Shown here in pieces: positions 24,788 to 32,523 of a DNA stretch of 64,000 nucleotides (positions within the stretch are counted from its first letter, which is position 1; each line of letters opens with the position of its first letter). The notes below the pieces were generated by a model. It was not told where the DNA came from. It was given only the letters and a program-made list of their open reading frames with translations, and did no database searches. Source of the DNA: Sulfurimonas crateris (GTDB lineage: Bacteria; Campylobacterota; Campylobacteria; Campylobacterales; Sulfurimonadaceae); the NCBI RefSeq assembly GCF_005217605.1, contig NZ_SZPX01000002.1, forward strand, positions 1 through 64,000, written 5' to 3'. The position numbers and the translations under genes are program-made.

Positions 24788-25867
24788 TTAACTCTCTTTT
24801 TTGTACTCTAGTTCTCCGGCTACGGACTCTTTTTCGTTGATTATCTTCTCAATCTGAGCCTTTACCTTGTCGTATCTGTACTGCTCTTTAAAGCCGATTA
24901 TGCGACCCCCTGCCGCATTAGGATGTCCGCCTCCGCCTGTCCACTCTTTTGAGATAAGTGCGACGTTTACAGTGTTATTGGCTCTTATGCTCAGAGTTCC
25001 CCTAAAGCTTACATCTACAATAAAGTCATACTCAGGATATGCAAGTAAAAAACCGTTTCCGATTATAGATGTGTTTCCGACACCGTAACTAAGATATCCT
25101 CTGTAGCCTTTGTAGTAAATGGTCTTCTCATCTCTAGCTTTGCCCAGTAGTTCAACTATATACTCGGTTGCAAGATTATCAAGTGTGTTGTCATGATCTT
25201 TTTTAAAAAACTCTTTTTTTATTTTATGGATGTTTTCATCAAGGACTATAGGAGCATTCTCTTCGTTAATATACTTTACGGCTTCAAGCAGCAAAGAGAG
25301 CTTGTAGTTGTTGTCATCTTGTGCAAACATCACTTTGTTAAGCTCTCTCATCTCTGAGACAAGACGCATACAGACCTTTCCATACTCAAAGTTCTCATTT
25401 TCTTCCATCTTCCAGAGATCAACGGCATTTACTATATTTACAAACTTCTCCATCCAAGCGGGCTCGTTTAGTTCAAAATGCTCTTTTGCGTAGTCATAAG
25501 TTATCTTTGTAGCGCATCTTGAAGTATCTAAATAGTACCACTCATACTTGTTTGCACTCTCTTCTCCGCTTCCGTGGTGGTCAAGAAGCAGCAGGGTTAT
25601 CTTTTTGTTTTTTTCGTTTAGTTTTTCAACTTCACTGTTTAGCCACTTTGCCTCATCCGCGTTTAGATTAAGATCTGTAATAAGTATAGAAGCCTCTTTG
25701 TTATCTTTTTTAATATTTTGCAGCATCAACTCTAGCGTCTGTTTTACCTCTGCTCCGTAGTTCGCGTTGTAGTTAAAAAGCGTATATGGTGTCTCTTTCA
25801 TTACCAGCTGGCAGCTGTAACCGTCAAGGTCCGTATGTGATAGGTGGTGCATTATTTTGTTATTCAT
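24788..25867 (-). CDS. DHH-family phosphoesterase (NrnB/cyclic nucleotide type)
   Basis: A cytoplasmic Mn-dependent phosphoesterase of 359 residues. The DHH domain shows HTDLDGYSC near residue 10, LITDLNLN, and the namesake LLLDHHGSGEES near residue 95. The C-terminal DHHA1 domain ends with WTGGGGHPNAAGGRIIG, the substrate-binding GGGHxxAAG loop. Members hydrolyse short oligonucleotides (nanoRNA), pAp or cyclic dinucleotides; I cannot tell which here. It lies downstream of flhA on the same strand with 66 bp between, containing a 14-bp palindrome. Confidence 0.87.
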   Translation of the reverse strand: MNNKIMHHLSHTDLDGYSCQLVMKETPYTLFNYNANYGAEVKQTLELMLQNIKKDNKEASILITDLNLNADEAKWLNSEVEKLNEKNKKITLLLLDHHGSGEESANKYEWYYLDTSRCATKITYDYAKEHFELNEPAWMEKFVNIVNAVDLWKMEENENFEYGKVCMRLVSEMRELNKVMFAQDDNNYKLSLLLEAVKYINEENAPIVLDENIHKIKKEFFKKDHDNTLDNLATEYIVELLGKARDEKTIYYKGYRGYLSYGVGNTSIIGNGFLLAYPEYDFIVDVSFRGTLSIRANNTVNVALISKEWTGGGGHPNAAGGRIIGFKEQYRYDKVKAQIEKIINEKESVAGELEYKKES

Positions 25868-25906
25868 TATTCTCTTTCTTATTTTTATTTGATGTTATGC
25901 ATTAAA

Positions 25907-25920
25907 ACGAACGCGTTCGT
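25907..25920. repeat. Perfect 14-bp palindrome ACGAACGCGTTCGT
   Basis: The palindrome lies between the flhA stop and the DHH start. Its core GAACGCGTTC recurs, one base different (GGACGCGTTC), in the palindrome at 50789-50812. In both the left flank is TAAAA followed by a pyrimidine. Confidence 0.5.
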
Positions 25921-25933
25921 ACTAGGCTATATA

Positions 25934-28108
25934 TTATTTATCCTGTTCTTTTATTGAGATCGATCCCATTACTTCAAATGTAGCACTTGAGTCTATCTCT
26001 GCATGTGAGAGTGTTACCACGTCAAGCGAGAACCTCTCAAATATCTCTGCAACGCCGCGGCGAAGTTGAGGATCGACTATAACTACGACAGGAGAGACCC
26101 CTTTTTGAAGCAGTTCTGCCGCCTTGGCACTCGTTGCTTGGATAAGAGCATTTATCTCGCCGACGTTTAGCATTAGATTTCTTGTGCCGTCTCGCTCCTG
26201 AGACTTCTCAAGCATCAACTGCTCTGAGGGGGTATCAAATGTAAGAAGTCTTATTACTCCGTCTTCGCCTGAGTACATCTTTGTAATGATGCGTGAGAGT
26301 TTTGCGCGTACCTGCTCGGTGATGACGTCCACATTTTTGGTAAACTCGGCTACATCTGCAATGGTCTCAAGGATCGTGAGCATATCTTTAAGAGGTACTT
26401 TCTCATGCAGAAGAGCTTTGAGAACTCTTTGGATAAGCCCGATAGAAGCGACCTTGGTAACATCATCCACAATAATAGGAAAGTCGTTCTTGATCTTATT
26501 GATGAGAGTCTGAACCTCTTGACGGGTCAATAGGTCCTCAGCATTTTTCTTTATCAGCTCACTCATATGAGTCGAGATAACCGTAGCAGGATCAACGACG
26601 GTGTATCCGTTGATGATTGCATCCTCTTTTAACTCAGGCGCGATCCAAAGAGCTTCAAGACCAAATGCAGGCTCTTTTGTTCTCTCCCCATTGATCTCTC
26701 CCGTTGCCATCCCGCTGTCCATTGCCAAGAATTTATCAGGCATAATAGTGCCCTCGCCGATAGGTATCCCTTTGAGGAGTATTTGGTACTGCTGTGGCTG
26801 GAGGTGAAGATTGTCTCTTATGCGCACCTGAGGCATTAAAAAGCCAAAGTCTGATGCTATCTTTCTTCTCATCGAGCGGATTCTCTCTAAGAGATCGCCG
26901 CCTTGGGCACTATCTGCAAGACGAATAAGCTGATAACCGAGCGTGAGCTCTAGCATCTCTACTTTTAGTATATCTTCAAGAGCGCTCTCCTCCTCTTTAG
27001 CTATCTCTTCGTTAGATTTTGCAGGGCGCATAGCCTTCTGTTTTGCTTCTTGCTCTTTTGTCTTTGAGAGAATGTTATTTACATCAAGAATACTTAGCTC
27101 GCCTTTTTCATATTTGTAGATAGACCAGCCAAGAAGAGCAAACAAAATACCGACAAAGCCCATAGATGCAGTTGGAAGCCCTGGTACCAGAGCAAAAAGG
27201 ATCATAATGAAACCTACAATCATCATGATCTTTGCATTGCCTGTGATCTGATTGATAGCGCCCTCTGCAAAGTTGTCTCCCTCTCCGGAAGAGCGGGTTA
27301 TCATGATACCTGTCGCTGTTGAGATTATAAGAGCGGGTATCTGTCCGACAAGACCGTCACCGATCGTTAGAAGGGTAAATGTTGTAGCACTGTCGCCGAC
27401 TGTCATATCGTGTTGAAAGACACCTATTAAAAAGCCGCCGATTATATTGATAAGAGTGATGATTATACCGGCAACCGCGTCACCTTTTACGAATTTAGAC
27501 GAACCGTCCATTGCTCCGTAAAAGTTTGCATCTTGGAGTATCTCTGCTCTTCTTCTCTTTGCCTCTGCATCGTCGATAAGTCCTGCATTTAGGTCGGCAT
27601 CGACTGCCATCTGCTTACCCGGCATCGAATCGAGTGTAAAACGTGCAGCAACCTCTGCAACCCTTGTTGAACCCTTTGTAATAACCATAAAGTTTATAAG
27701 AACAAGGATCGAGAAGACGACGATACCGATAACATAGTTTCCGCCGACAACAAAATTTCCAAAGCTGTTAATAATACTGCTTACTTCATCAGGACCTTCA
27801 TGCCCGTGGCTTAGGATCATTCTGGTGGTCGCAATATTAAGAGCGAGCCTAAAGAGCGTAAGTATTAAAATAAGTGTCGGAAAAGTGGTCAGGTCGGTCG
27901 GTTTTGGAACATAGAGCGATATAAGCAGAATAAGTACCGCAAGAGCCATAGATATAGTAAGTAAAACGTCCAGTATGGAAGATGGCAGAGGAACAATGAT
28001 TATAGCAAGTATTGCCATAACGAAAACTACTACACTTAGATCTTTTTGACCAAGTAAAAAGTTTAAGGTAGTGCCGATCTGCTGCCTAGTAGTTAATTTT
28101 TTTGCCAA
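25934..28108 (-). CDS. flhA: Flagellar biosynthesis protein FlhA
   Basis: The main export-gate component of the flagellar type III secretion system in the inner membrane. The protein has 724 residues. The N-terminal half has about eight transmembrane helices. The FHIPEP signature region ([19 protein letters not shown], then [17 protein letters not shown]) lies at ~145-180. The C-terminal cytoplasmic ring domain is complete, ending near [12 protein letters not shown]. The Rrf2 regulator gene ends 4 bases upstream, so regulator and flhA are probably one transcript. The large flagellar clusters are elsewhere, as is normal in this phylum. Confidence 0.97.
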   Translation of the reverse strand: MAKKLTTRQQIGTTLNFLLGQKDLSVVVFVMAILAIIIVPLPSSILDVLLTISMALAVLILLISLYVPKPTDLTTFPTLILILTLFRLALNIATTRMILSHGHEGPDEVSSIINSFGNFVVGGNYVIGIVVFSILVLINFMVITKGSTRVAEVAARFTLDSMPGKQMAVDADLNAGLIDDAEAKRRRAEILQDANFYGAMDGSSKFVKGDAVAGIIITLINIIGGFLIGVFQHDMTVGDSATTFTLLTIGDGLVGQIPALIISTATGIMITRSSGEGDNFAEGAINQITGNAKIMMIVGFIMILFALVPGLPTASMGFVGILFALLGWSIYKYEKGELSILDVNNILSKTKEQEAKQKAMRPAKSNEEIAKEEESALEDILKVEMLELTLGYQLIRLADSAQGGDLLERIRSMRRKIASDFGFLMPQVRIRDNLHLQPQQYQILLKGIPIGEGTIMPDKFLAMDSGMATGEINGERTKEPAFGLEALWIAPELKEDAIINGYTVVDPATVISTHMSELIKKNAEDLLTRQEVQTLINKIKNDFPIIVDDVTKVASIGLIQRVLKALLHEKVPLKDMLTILETIADVAEFTKNVDVITEQVRAKLSRIITKMYSGEDGVIRLLTFDTPSEQLMLEKSQERDGTRNLMLNVGEINALIQATSAKAAELLQKGVSPVVVIVDPQLRRGVAEIFERFSLDVVTLSHAEIDSSATFEVMGSISIKEQDK

Positions 28109-28112
28109 TTTT

Positions 28113-28514
28113 TTACTCTAATACGTCTGCTAAAGTCAAGTCTGCTAAAAAAGAGTCTATCTTACCTTGTAATTTATTTAAAAAAGGCCATATTGAACAT
28201 AGAGAGCCTTTGTCTAGTGGGCAACTCTCAAGAGACGGTGCGCAATCAAAAACTTTAGGCGCTTTGCCTTCAACTGCAGACATGATCTGCAACATACTTA
28301 TATCTTTTGGCTCACGAGCAAGAGCAAAACCGCCGTTTACGCCTTTATATGACTTTAAAAGACCCTGCTTAGCCATAGATTGCAGGATTTTAGCTAAAAA
28401 ACTTTTTGGAATAGAGAGCTGGCTTGATAGTGTTTCGCTGTCCATTGGAGTGGAAGCTTTTGTCAAAACGATTAGGGAGAGTATCGCATACTCACTAGCA
28501 CGGGTTATTAACAT
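28113..28514 (-). CDS. Rrf2-family transcriptional regulator with Fe-S cysteines
   Basis: A 133-residue winged-helix protein. The DNA-binding region is [17 protein letters not shown] through [20 protein letters not shown] and the wing [13 protein letters not shown]. Three cysteines, Cys91, Cys98 and Cys106 (C-x6-C-x7-C), sit where IscR and NsrR hold an Fe-S cluster, so it probably senses iron-sulfur status, oxygen or nitric oxide. It is encoded 4 bases before flhA. Whether it controls flagellar genes or itself cannot be seen. IscR-like and NsrR-like are both possible names; the spacing matches neither exactly. Confidence 0.88.
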   Translation of the reverse strand: MLITRASEYAILSLIVLTKASTPMDSETLSSQLSIPKSFLAKILQSMAKQGLLKSYKGVNGGFALAREPKDISMLQIMSAVEGKAPKVFDCAPSLESCPLDKGSLCSIWPFLNKLQGKIDSFLADLTLADVLE

Positions 28515-28651
28515 AATGATTACTTTAATTAGATTTTTTAAATTATATCAAAAGAAGTTGAAATAAAAGAATAAATTAGATATCATTTCACTTCAACTTT
28601 ATACACTGAATTTGTGTGGACTGTTAGATTATATACCTTTTGGAGGCCATT

Positions 28652-28927
28652 ATGGCTTTAGATTCGGCTAAAAAACAAGAAATTGTTGCAAAATACGGTC
28701 GTGGTGAGAATGACACTGGTTCAAGTGAAGTTCAAATCGCATTATTAACAACTAGAATCAGTGAACTTACTGAGCACTTAAAAGTGTTCAAAAAAGATCA
28801 CGCATCAAGACTTGGTCTTTTAAAATTAGTAGGACAGCGTCGCCGTCTTATGAAATACTTTAAAAGAAAAGATAAAGATGCTTATCTTAAACTTGTAGCA
28901 GATTTAGGTATTCGCGACAATATCTAA
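28652..28927 (+). CDS. rpsO: 30S ribosomal protein S15
   Basis: A primary binder of 16S rRNA helices in the small-subunit platform. I chose the ATG at 28652 because a full GGAGG (28642-28646) precedes it at good spacing; an in-frame extension to 28640 would begin inside the ribosome site. The 91 residues are typical for S15. It shows [21 protein letters not shown] and the [18 protein letters not shown] helix. A strong terminator follows 5 bases after the stop. It is divergent from the Rrf2-flhA pair. Confidence 0.97.
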   Translation: MALDSAKKQEIVAKYGRGENDTGSSEVQIALLTTRISELTEHLKVFKKDHASRLGLLKLVGQRRRLMKYFKRKDKDAYLKLVADLGIRDNI

Positions 28928-28932
28928 ATACC

Positions 28933-28960
28933 AAAACGAAGCTTTTTTGCTTCGTTTTTT
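28933..28960 (+). terminator. Rho-independent terminator of rpsO
   Basis: A perfect 10-bp stem (AAAACGAAGC / GCTTCGTTTT) with a T6 loop is followed by more T. It is AT-symmetric, so it may also serve the convergent XRE gene. Confidence 0.92.
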
Positions 28961-28977
28961 CTTCTTTTGATTTTTTA

Positions 28978-29256
28978 CTATTCTGTTTCCACTCTACAAA
29001 TATCATAATCAACACCATTAAAAAAATCCTTCATCATTACGTCAAGCACCAAAGAAATTTTATATAAATGCTCTAAATTGAAATGTTTTTTGTTGTGGTA
29101 AATTTCTGCAACAGAAATTAATCCTACTGATTTTAGCCCAATAGCAAGAGCTAAATCTAACTGAGTCATCCCTTTTGCTTTTCTTATACGCATTACATTT
29201 GCACCAATAGTTCGATAAAGTGTATCTATATCTTCCTGATTTGCTATTTTGTGCAT
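28978..29256 (-). CDS. XRE-family helix-turn-helix regulator
   Basis: A 92-residue protein with a Cro/C1-type HTH at ~18-72 (IGANVMRIRKAKGMTQLDLA, then LAIGLKSVGLISVAEIYHNK, ending with FNLEHLYKISLVLDV). It has no other domain. It is transcribed away from an outer-membrane protein gene at 29351. The 94 bp between them hold nested inverted repeats that look like its operators. It probably represses itself and the neighbour. The small size also fits a toxin-antitoxin or phage-type repressor, but no partner is adjacent on its own strand. Confidence 0.8.
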   Translation of the reverse strand: MHKIANQEDIDTLYRTIGANVMRIRKAKGMTQLDLALAIGLKSVGLISVAEIYHNKKHFNLEHLYKISLVLDVMMKDFFNGVDYDICRVETE

Positions 29257-29263
29257 AAACTAC

Positions 29264-29328
29264 CTATAGTTAAAGTTGATGTAAGTGTAATATCAATACA
29301 ATCTAACATCAACTAACTATGGTTAGTT
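29264..29328. promoter_or_regulatory. Nested inverted repeats in the XRE/OMP divergent promoter
   Basis: The left arm (29264-29282) contains ATAGTTA-AA-GTTGATGT. The right arm (29306-29322) contains its complement ACATCAAC-TAACTAT. A second repeat, AACTAAC-TATG-GTTAGTT, covers 29311-29328. A likely -10 for the plus-strand gene, TACAAT (29297-29302), lies between the arms, and the left arm overlaps the expected -35. This layout suits binding of a dimeric XRE regulator. Confidence 0.55.
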
Positions 29329-29350
29329 AGATTCAACATTAGGATAAAAA

Positions 29351-29893
29351 ATGAAAAAAATAGCGTTGGCGGTATTGCTTGCGAGTGGTTTGATTGCTGC
29401 GGATAGTGGAAATTATATTGGTATTGACATTGGAAATACTAAGTTTGATATGAAAGCTTCTGCTGCTGGAGTTAGCGCAGAAGAGAGTGATGATGGCGGT
29501 TCCGCAACTTTCAAGCTTGGATACTATTATGATAAAAATAGCCGTGCATTTATTAGCTATCAAAATATTAATGTAGATGGCGGAGATGCATATTATGCCG
29601 GTATTGGTTACGACTATTTAATCGGCGATAATGATATCAAGCCATTTGTTGGTGGTTTTGTAGGGTATGGTTCAGCGGAAGTTGATGATCTAGCAGATTT
29701 AGATATTTCAGGAGTTGTGTACGGTGCGCAAGCTGGTGTAAACTATGCTATAAATGAAAATTTTTCAGTTGAAGCTGGTTATCGTTATATGAAGTCAAAT
29801 ATGGAAGATACAATAACAGTGAGTGGTGTTGATGTTAAACTTGAGATTGACCCAATTTCAAACTGGTTTGTTGGTGTAAACTATAAATTTTAG
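29351..29893 (+). CDS. Small outer-membrane beta-barrel protein (OmpA/OmpW-like barrel)
   Basis: A 180-residue protein with a clear signal peptide (MKKIALAVLLASGLIAADS). The mature part of about 160 residues has eight alternating strands (YIGIDIGNTKFDMKA, ATFKLGYYY, YAGIGYDYL, IKPFVGGFVGYGSA, SVEAGYRYMKS) and ends in WFVGVNYKF with terminal Phe. The glycine/aromatic pattern is that of 8-stranded barrels of the OMP_b-brl class. It has no peptidoglycan-binding OmpA domain. The function is unknown. The divergent XRE regulator and operator-like repeats point to conditional expression. Confidence 0.82.
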   Translation: MKKIALAVLLASGLIAADSGNYIGIDIGNTKFDMKASAAGVSAEESDDGGSATFKLGYYYDKNSRAFISYQNINVDGGDAYYAGIGYDYLIGDNDIKPFVGGFVGYGSAEVDDLADLDISGVVYGAQAGVNYAINENFSVEAGYRYMKSNMEDTITVSGVDVKLEIDPISNWFVGVNYKF

Positions 29894-29908
29894 TTTTTAA
29901 TTCTCCTG

Positions 29909-29934
29909 TTGCCATGCCCTCTTAAGCATGGCAA
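29909..29934. terminator. Hairpin after the outer-membrane protein gene
   Basis: A perfect 9-bp stem, TTGCCATGC / GCATGGCAA, with an 8-base loop lies 15 bases beyond the stop. There is no T-run after it on either strand, so it may be a weak terminator or a processing site. Confidence 0.45.
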
Positions 29935-29940
29935 ATTCGC

Positions 29941-29970
29941 TATAAAAAAATCTCAACCGCTCTTTTTAAA
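29941..29970 (-). repeat. 30-bp direct repeat, left copy: duplicated kdsB 3' end
   Basis: It is identical at 29 of 30 positions to 30680-30709, the last codons of kdsB. On the minus strand it still reads LKRAVEIFL followed by a stop (TAG). With the right copy it brackets the hepT-mntA module; the unit length is 739 bp. A gene-end duplication that preserves the reading frame is the signature left by integration into the 3' end of a gene. Confidence 0.85.
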
Positions 29971-30020
29971 AGGGAGAAATTCTCCAAACTCTCTCTTTCC
30001 CTAGTTAATCAATTAAAAAT

Positions 30021-30359
30021 TTACATTTTATCTACAAGAATTTGTATTTCACTTCTGAGTGGAATAAGTTTGTTTTGTATAATATCCCAAATTTCATCTG
30101 CGTCAATACCAAAATAGTCATGTGCGATTATATTTCGAAAGTCTTTTATCTTTTGCCAAGGTATGTGCTGATGAGTTTTTTTAAATGATTCATCCAGACG
30201 AGTAATTGTTTCACCAATGACTACAAGTTGCATCATAGAAGCATCGAAACTTTTTTGATCATTGTAAAAATCATCAGCATTTAAAAACTCTTGTGAATAG
30301 TTTTGAATTTTATCAATTGATTCTATTAACGACAAAAGATCAAATTTAATTTTAGACAT
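30021..30359 (-). CDS. hepT: HepT-like toxin (HEPN/DUF86 ribonuclease)
   Basis: Toxin of the HepT-MntA type VII toxin-antitoxin system. HEPN RNases cleave RNA with an R-x4-6-H motif, here RNIIAHDY near residue 90 of 112, which also includes the tyrosine that MntA AMPylates. The fold is helical and there is no signal peptide. I placed the start at the ATG at 30359; another in-frame ATG at 30368 is possible. Either overlaps the end of mntA. Homologues are called DUF86. It lies inside a 739-bp unit bracketed by kdsB-derived repeats. Confidence 0.85.
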   Translation of the reverse strand: MSKIKFDLLSLIESIDKIQNYSQEFLNADDFYNDQKSFDASMMQLVVIGETITRLDESFKKTHQHIPWQKIKDFRNIIAHDYFGIDADEIWDIIQNKLIPLRSEIQILVDKM

Positions 30360-30651
30360 AGATTGCATCTTTTAAGATAAACTCTTTTGCGTAGGGCTTT
30401 AGATACTTTTCTCTTGCTAGATCGACACTGCGATCGAAAGAATGAGATAAAAACTGTTTTAATGACTCTTTTGTGTCATAAACATCTATCAGGTTATCGT
30501 CAAGCTCAATAAGCAGATCCACATCACTGCCATCCGTCTGTTCATCTCTTGCAAAAGATCCAAAGAGAGCTATTTTTGTGATGTGAAATGTCTTGCAAAT
30601 GTATGCTCTGTTTTTTTGCAAAAATGTAATGATTTCATTTTTTGTTTTCAT
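30352..30651 (-). CDS. mntA: MntA-like minimal nucleotidyltransferase antitoxin
   Basis: A 99-residue nucleotidyltransferase-fold protein that neutralises HepT by transferring AMP to its active-site tyrosine. The catalytic motif GSFARDEQTDGSDVDLLIEL (GS-x10-D-x-D) starts near residue 31. It is upstream of and overlaps hepT, the standard order. The ATG lies only 7 bases after a TATAAT on the minus strand, and no ribosome site is visible, so the transcript may be leaderless. The pair has its own promoter inside the repeat-bracketed unit. Confidence 0.86.
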   Translation of the reverse strand: MKTKNEIITFLQKNRAYICKTFHITKIALFGSFARDEQTDGSDVDLLIELDDNLIDVYDTKESLKQFLSHSFDRSVDLAREKYLKPYAKEFILKDAIYV

Positions 30652-30658
30652 AAAAAGT

Positions 30659-30664
30659 ATTATA
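30659..30664 (-). promoter_or_regulatory. -10 element of the mntA-hepT promoter
   Basis: The minus strand reads GTGCTATAATAC; the TATAAT ends 7 bases before the mntA ATG. A start about 7 bases downstream would make the mRNA begin at or next to the start codon. Confidence 0.5.
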
Positions 30665-30678
30665 GCACGAACTGAAAA

Positions 30679-31395
30679 TTATAAAAATATCTCAACCGCT
30701 CTTTTTAAATCCTCCTCGGTATCTATCCCAAAGCCCGTGCTTGTTACTTTAACCATGCTTATCTTTTTTTGATGGTAGATTGCGCGAAGCTGTTCTAGTT
30801 TTTCTATATCTTCAATAGGCGCATCATTAAGATCACAAAACTCTTTTAGGCTCTTTTTGCTAAAACCGTATATCCCTATATGACCGAAGTACTGCGCTTC
30901 TCCGCTTCTATTATATGGGATTGGGGAGCGTGAGAAGTAGATGGCATTGTCTTGGTCGTCTAACACCACTTTTACCAAGTTGGCATCTTGTGCAGATTCG
31001 CTGTTTATAGAGTTGTAGCAGCTTGCCATGATAAACTCTTCGCCCTTTTGCTTCAGCTCCTCTAATCTTTTAATAAGCTTTTCGACAACATCCGCCTCAA
31101 TAAAAGGCTCATCTGCTTGAACGTTTATAATAAGCTCATCATCATCTACCTTTAGAATATTTGCACACTCATTTATACGGTCGGTTCCGCTTTTGTGAGT
31201 TGTTGATGTAAGCATCGCCTCAACACCGTGGGCTCTGCATGTTGAGATGATCAGCTCATCATCAGCCGCAACGACGACTCTGCCCAGATGTGCAACTCTT
31301 TGAGCAGTTCGCACTACCATCGGAACTCCGCCGATGTCTGCTAAGACTTTTTGTGGAAATCTGCTTGAAGCAAGCCTTGCCGGAATAATTATCAT
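30679..31395 (-). CDS. kdsB: 3-deoxy-manno-octulosonate cytidylyltransferase
   Basis: Activates Kdo as CMP-Kdo for the inner core of lipopolysaccharide. The 238-residue length is normal. The sugar-nucleotidyltransferase start is MIIIPARLASSRFPQKVLAD (signature xxIPARxxSxRxPxK). It is followed by SGTDRINECA, the metal-binding NVQADEPFI, and HIGIYGFSKKSL. Its last 30 bases recur beyond the HepT-MntA genes, marking its 3' end as an insertion point. It is divergent from the methyltransferase gene at 31460. Confidence 0.95.
   Translation of the reverse strand: MIIIPARLASSRFPQKVLADIGGVPMVVRTAQRVAHLGRVVVAADDELIISTCRAHGVEAMLTSTTHKSGTDRINECANILKVDDDELIINVQADEPFIEADVVEKLIKRLEELKQKGEEFIMASCYNSINSESAQDANLVKVVLDDQDNAIYFSRSPIPYNRSGEAQYFGHIGIYGFSKKSLKEFCDLNDAPIEDIEKLEQLRAIYHQKKISMVKVTSTGFGIDTEEDLKRAVEIFL
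30680..30709 (-). repeat. 30-bp direct repeat, right copy: native kdsB 3' end
   Basis: The last nine codons of kdsB (LKRAVEIFL) and part of its stop. A 29/30 copy lies at 29941-29970 on the other side of hepT-mntA. No integrase or transposase is encoded between the copies. Confidence 0.85.
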
Positions 31396-31459
31396 TTAAA
31401 GCCTTTAATAATATAATGGCAAAATTATATCCAAAAATGAACTTTTAGGAATTGCATAT

Positions 31460-32155
31460 ATGCTTCTTTATCAGCCGCAAGAGGGCTACTGCTACAACAG
31501 CGACTCAATCTTTTTATATGACTTTGTAAATCATTTTAAACCTAGAGGAAAGATTTTAGATGTTGGAGCAGGGTGCGGTGTTGTGGGACTTTTGGTCGCA
31601 CGAGATAACGAGAAAGTTGAACTTGAAGCCGTTGAGAAGCAGGATGTTTTTGCAGAGTATGCCTCTATTAATGCGAGAGTTAACAAGATAGATTACAGAC
31701 TCCACAAGAGTGATTTTTTAGAGTTGGATGAAGATGTTAAGTATGACTTTATCATCTCAAATCCCCCCTTTTATCATGAGGGTGTGACAAAGAGTGAAAA
31801 TGAGATGTTATTTAATGCACGCTATAATGTCAACTTACCGTTAGATAGATTTTTCAAAAAGGTCTCAAGACTCTTAAAACCGAGGTCTCATTTTATTTTC
31901 TGTTATGATGCTTCGCAGTTTGGACTTATCTGCGCGGAGCTTACAAAAACAAATATGAGAGCGGTTGATGTACGTTTTGTTCATCCTAAAAGTGATAGGG
32001 CGGCATCTCTTGTGATGATACATGCCAGAAACGGCTCAAAGTCACTTATGAAAATTTGGGCGCCCTTTATCAGTTTTGACGGGGAAGAGTTTTCACAAGA
32101 GGCTCAAAATATATATAAAAAAGCACGGACACAAAGTATAAAATGTCAAATATAA
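31460..32155 (+). CDS. tRNA1(Val) A37 N6-methyltransferase-like protein
   Basis: A class I SAM-dependent methyltransferase of 231 residues. The SAM loop is LDVGAGCGVVGLLVARD (near residue 35), the acidic motif is LEAVEKQ, and the catalytic amino-methylase motif is SNPPFYHEG near residue 109 (NPPF/Y for N6-adenine). The arrangement, starting LLYQPQEGYCYNSDSIFLYDF, matches TrmN6/YfiC proteins that modify adenosine next to the anticodon. RNA substrate identity is inferred. AGGA precedes the ATG. It overlaps the YkgJ gene by 13 bases and starts a four-gene run to trpC. Confidence 0.85.
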   Translation: MLLYQPQEGYCYNSDSIFLYDFVNHFKPRGKILDVGAGCGVVGLLVARDNEKVELEAVEKQDVFAEYASINARVNKIDYRLHKSDFLELDEDVKYDFIISNPPFYHEGVTKSENEMLFNARYNVNLPLDRFFKKVSRLLKPRSHFIFCYDASQFGLICAELTKTNMRAVDVRFVHPKSDRAASLVMIHARNGSKSLMKIWAPFISFDGEEFSQEAQNIYKKARTQSIKCQI

Positions 32156-32523
32156 TTAAAAAAGACGGATACGACTACATTTTTGATGCCTCTGCATGCA
32201 GCTCATGTCAGGCGAGATGCTGCACTGGAGAGAGCGGATATATCCATGTGAGTGCCTCGGAGATAGAGAGTATTGCCGACCTATTAGGATTAGAAACCCA
32301 AGCGTTTAGCGAAAAATATCTTTTTAAACACGGATACAGATACTCCATAAAAGAGAGAAAAATTGGCGAGAGTTACGAGTGCGCTTTTTATGACAGAGAA
32401 TCAAACGGATGCGCTATTTATGAAGCAAGACCGCAGCAGTGCAGAACTTTTCCTTTTTGGGACTACTTTAAAACAAGAGTCGATGAGTTGAAACTAGAGT
32501 GCCCAGGAGTTATTGATGCATAG
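32143..32523 (+). CDS. YkgJ-family cysteine-cluster protein
   Basis: A 126-residue protein of the YkgJ (UPF0153) family. The cysteine pattern is visible as CSSCQARCC (near residue 17-25), then CAFYDRESNGCAIYEARPQQCRTFPFW (near 79-105), and a final Cys near 120. The eight or so conserved cysteines probably bind zinc or an Fe-S cluster. The biochemical role of the family is not settled. It overlaps both neighbours, by 13 bases with the methyltransferase and 8 with the lipoprotein, so expression is coupled. Confidence 0.87.
   Translation: MSNIIKKDGYDYIFDASACSSCQARCCTGESGYIHVSASEIESIADLLGLETQAFSEKYLFKHGYRYSIKERKIGESYECAFYDRESNGCAIYEARPQQCRTFPFWDYFKTRVDELKLECPGVIDA

Noticed and set aside
29909-29975. 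CRISPR-like repeat suspected from repeated sequence near 29.9 kb
   Set aside because: Only two copies exist, 739 bp apart, with genes between, and one copy is coding; it is a gene-end duplication, not an array.
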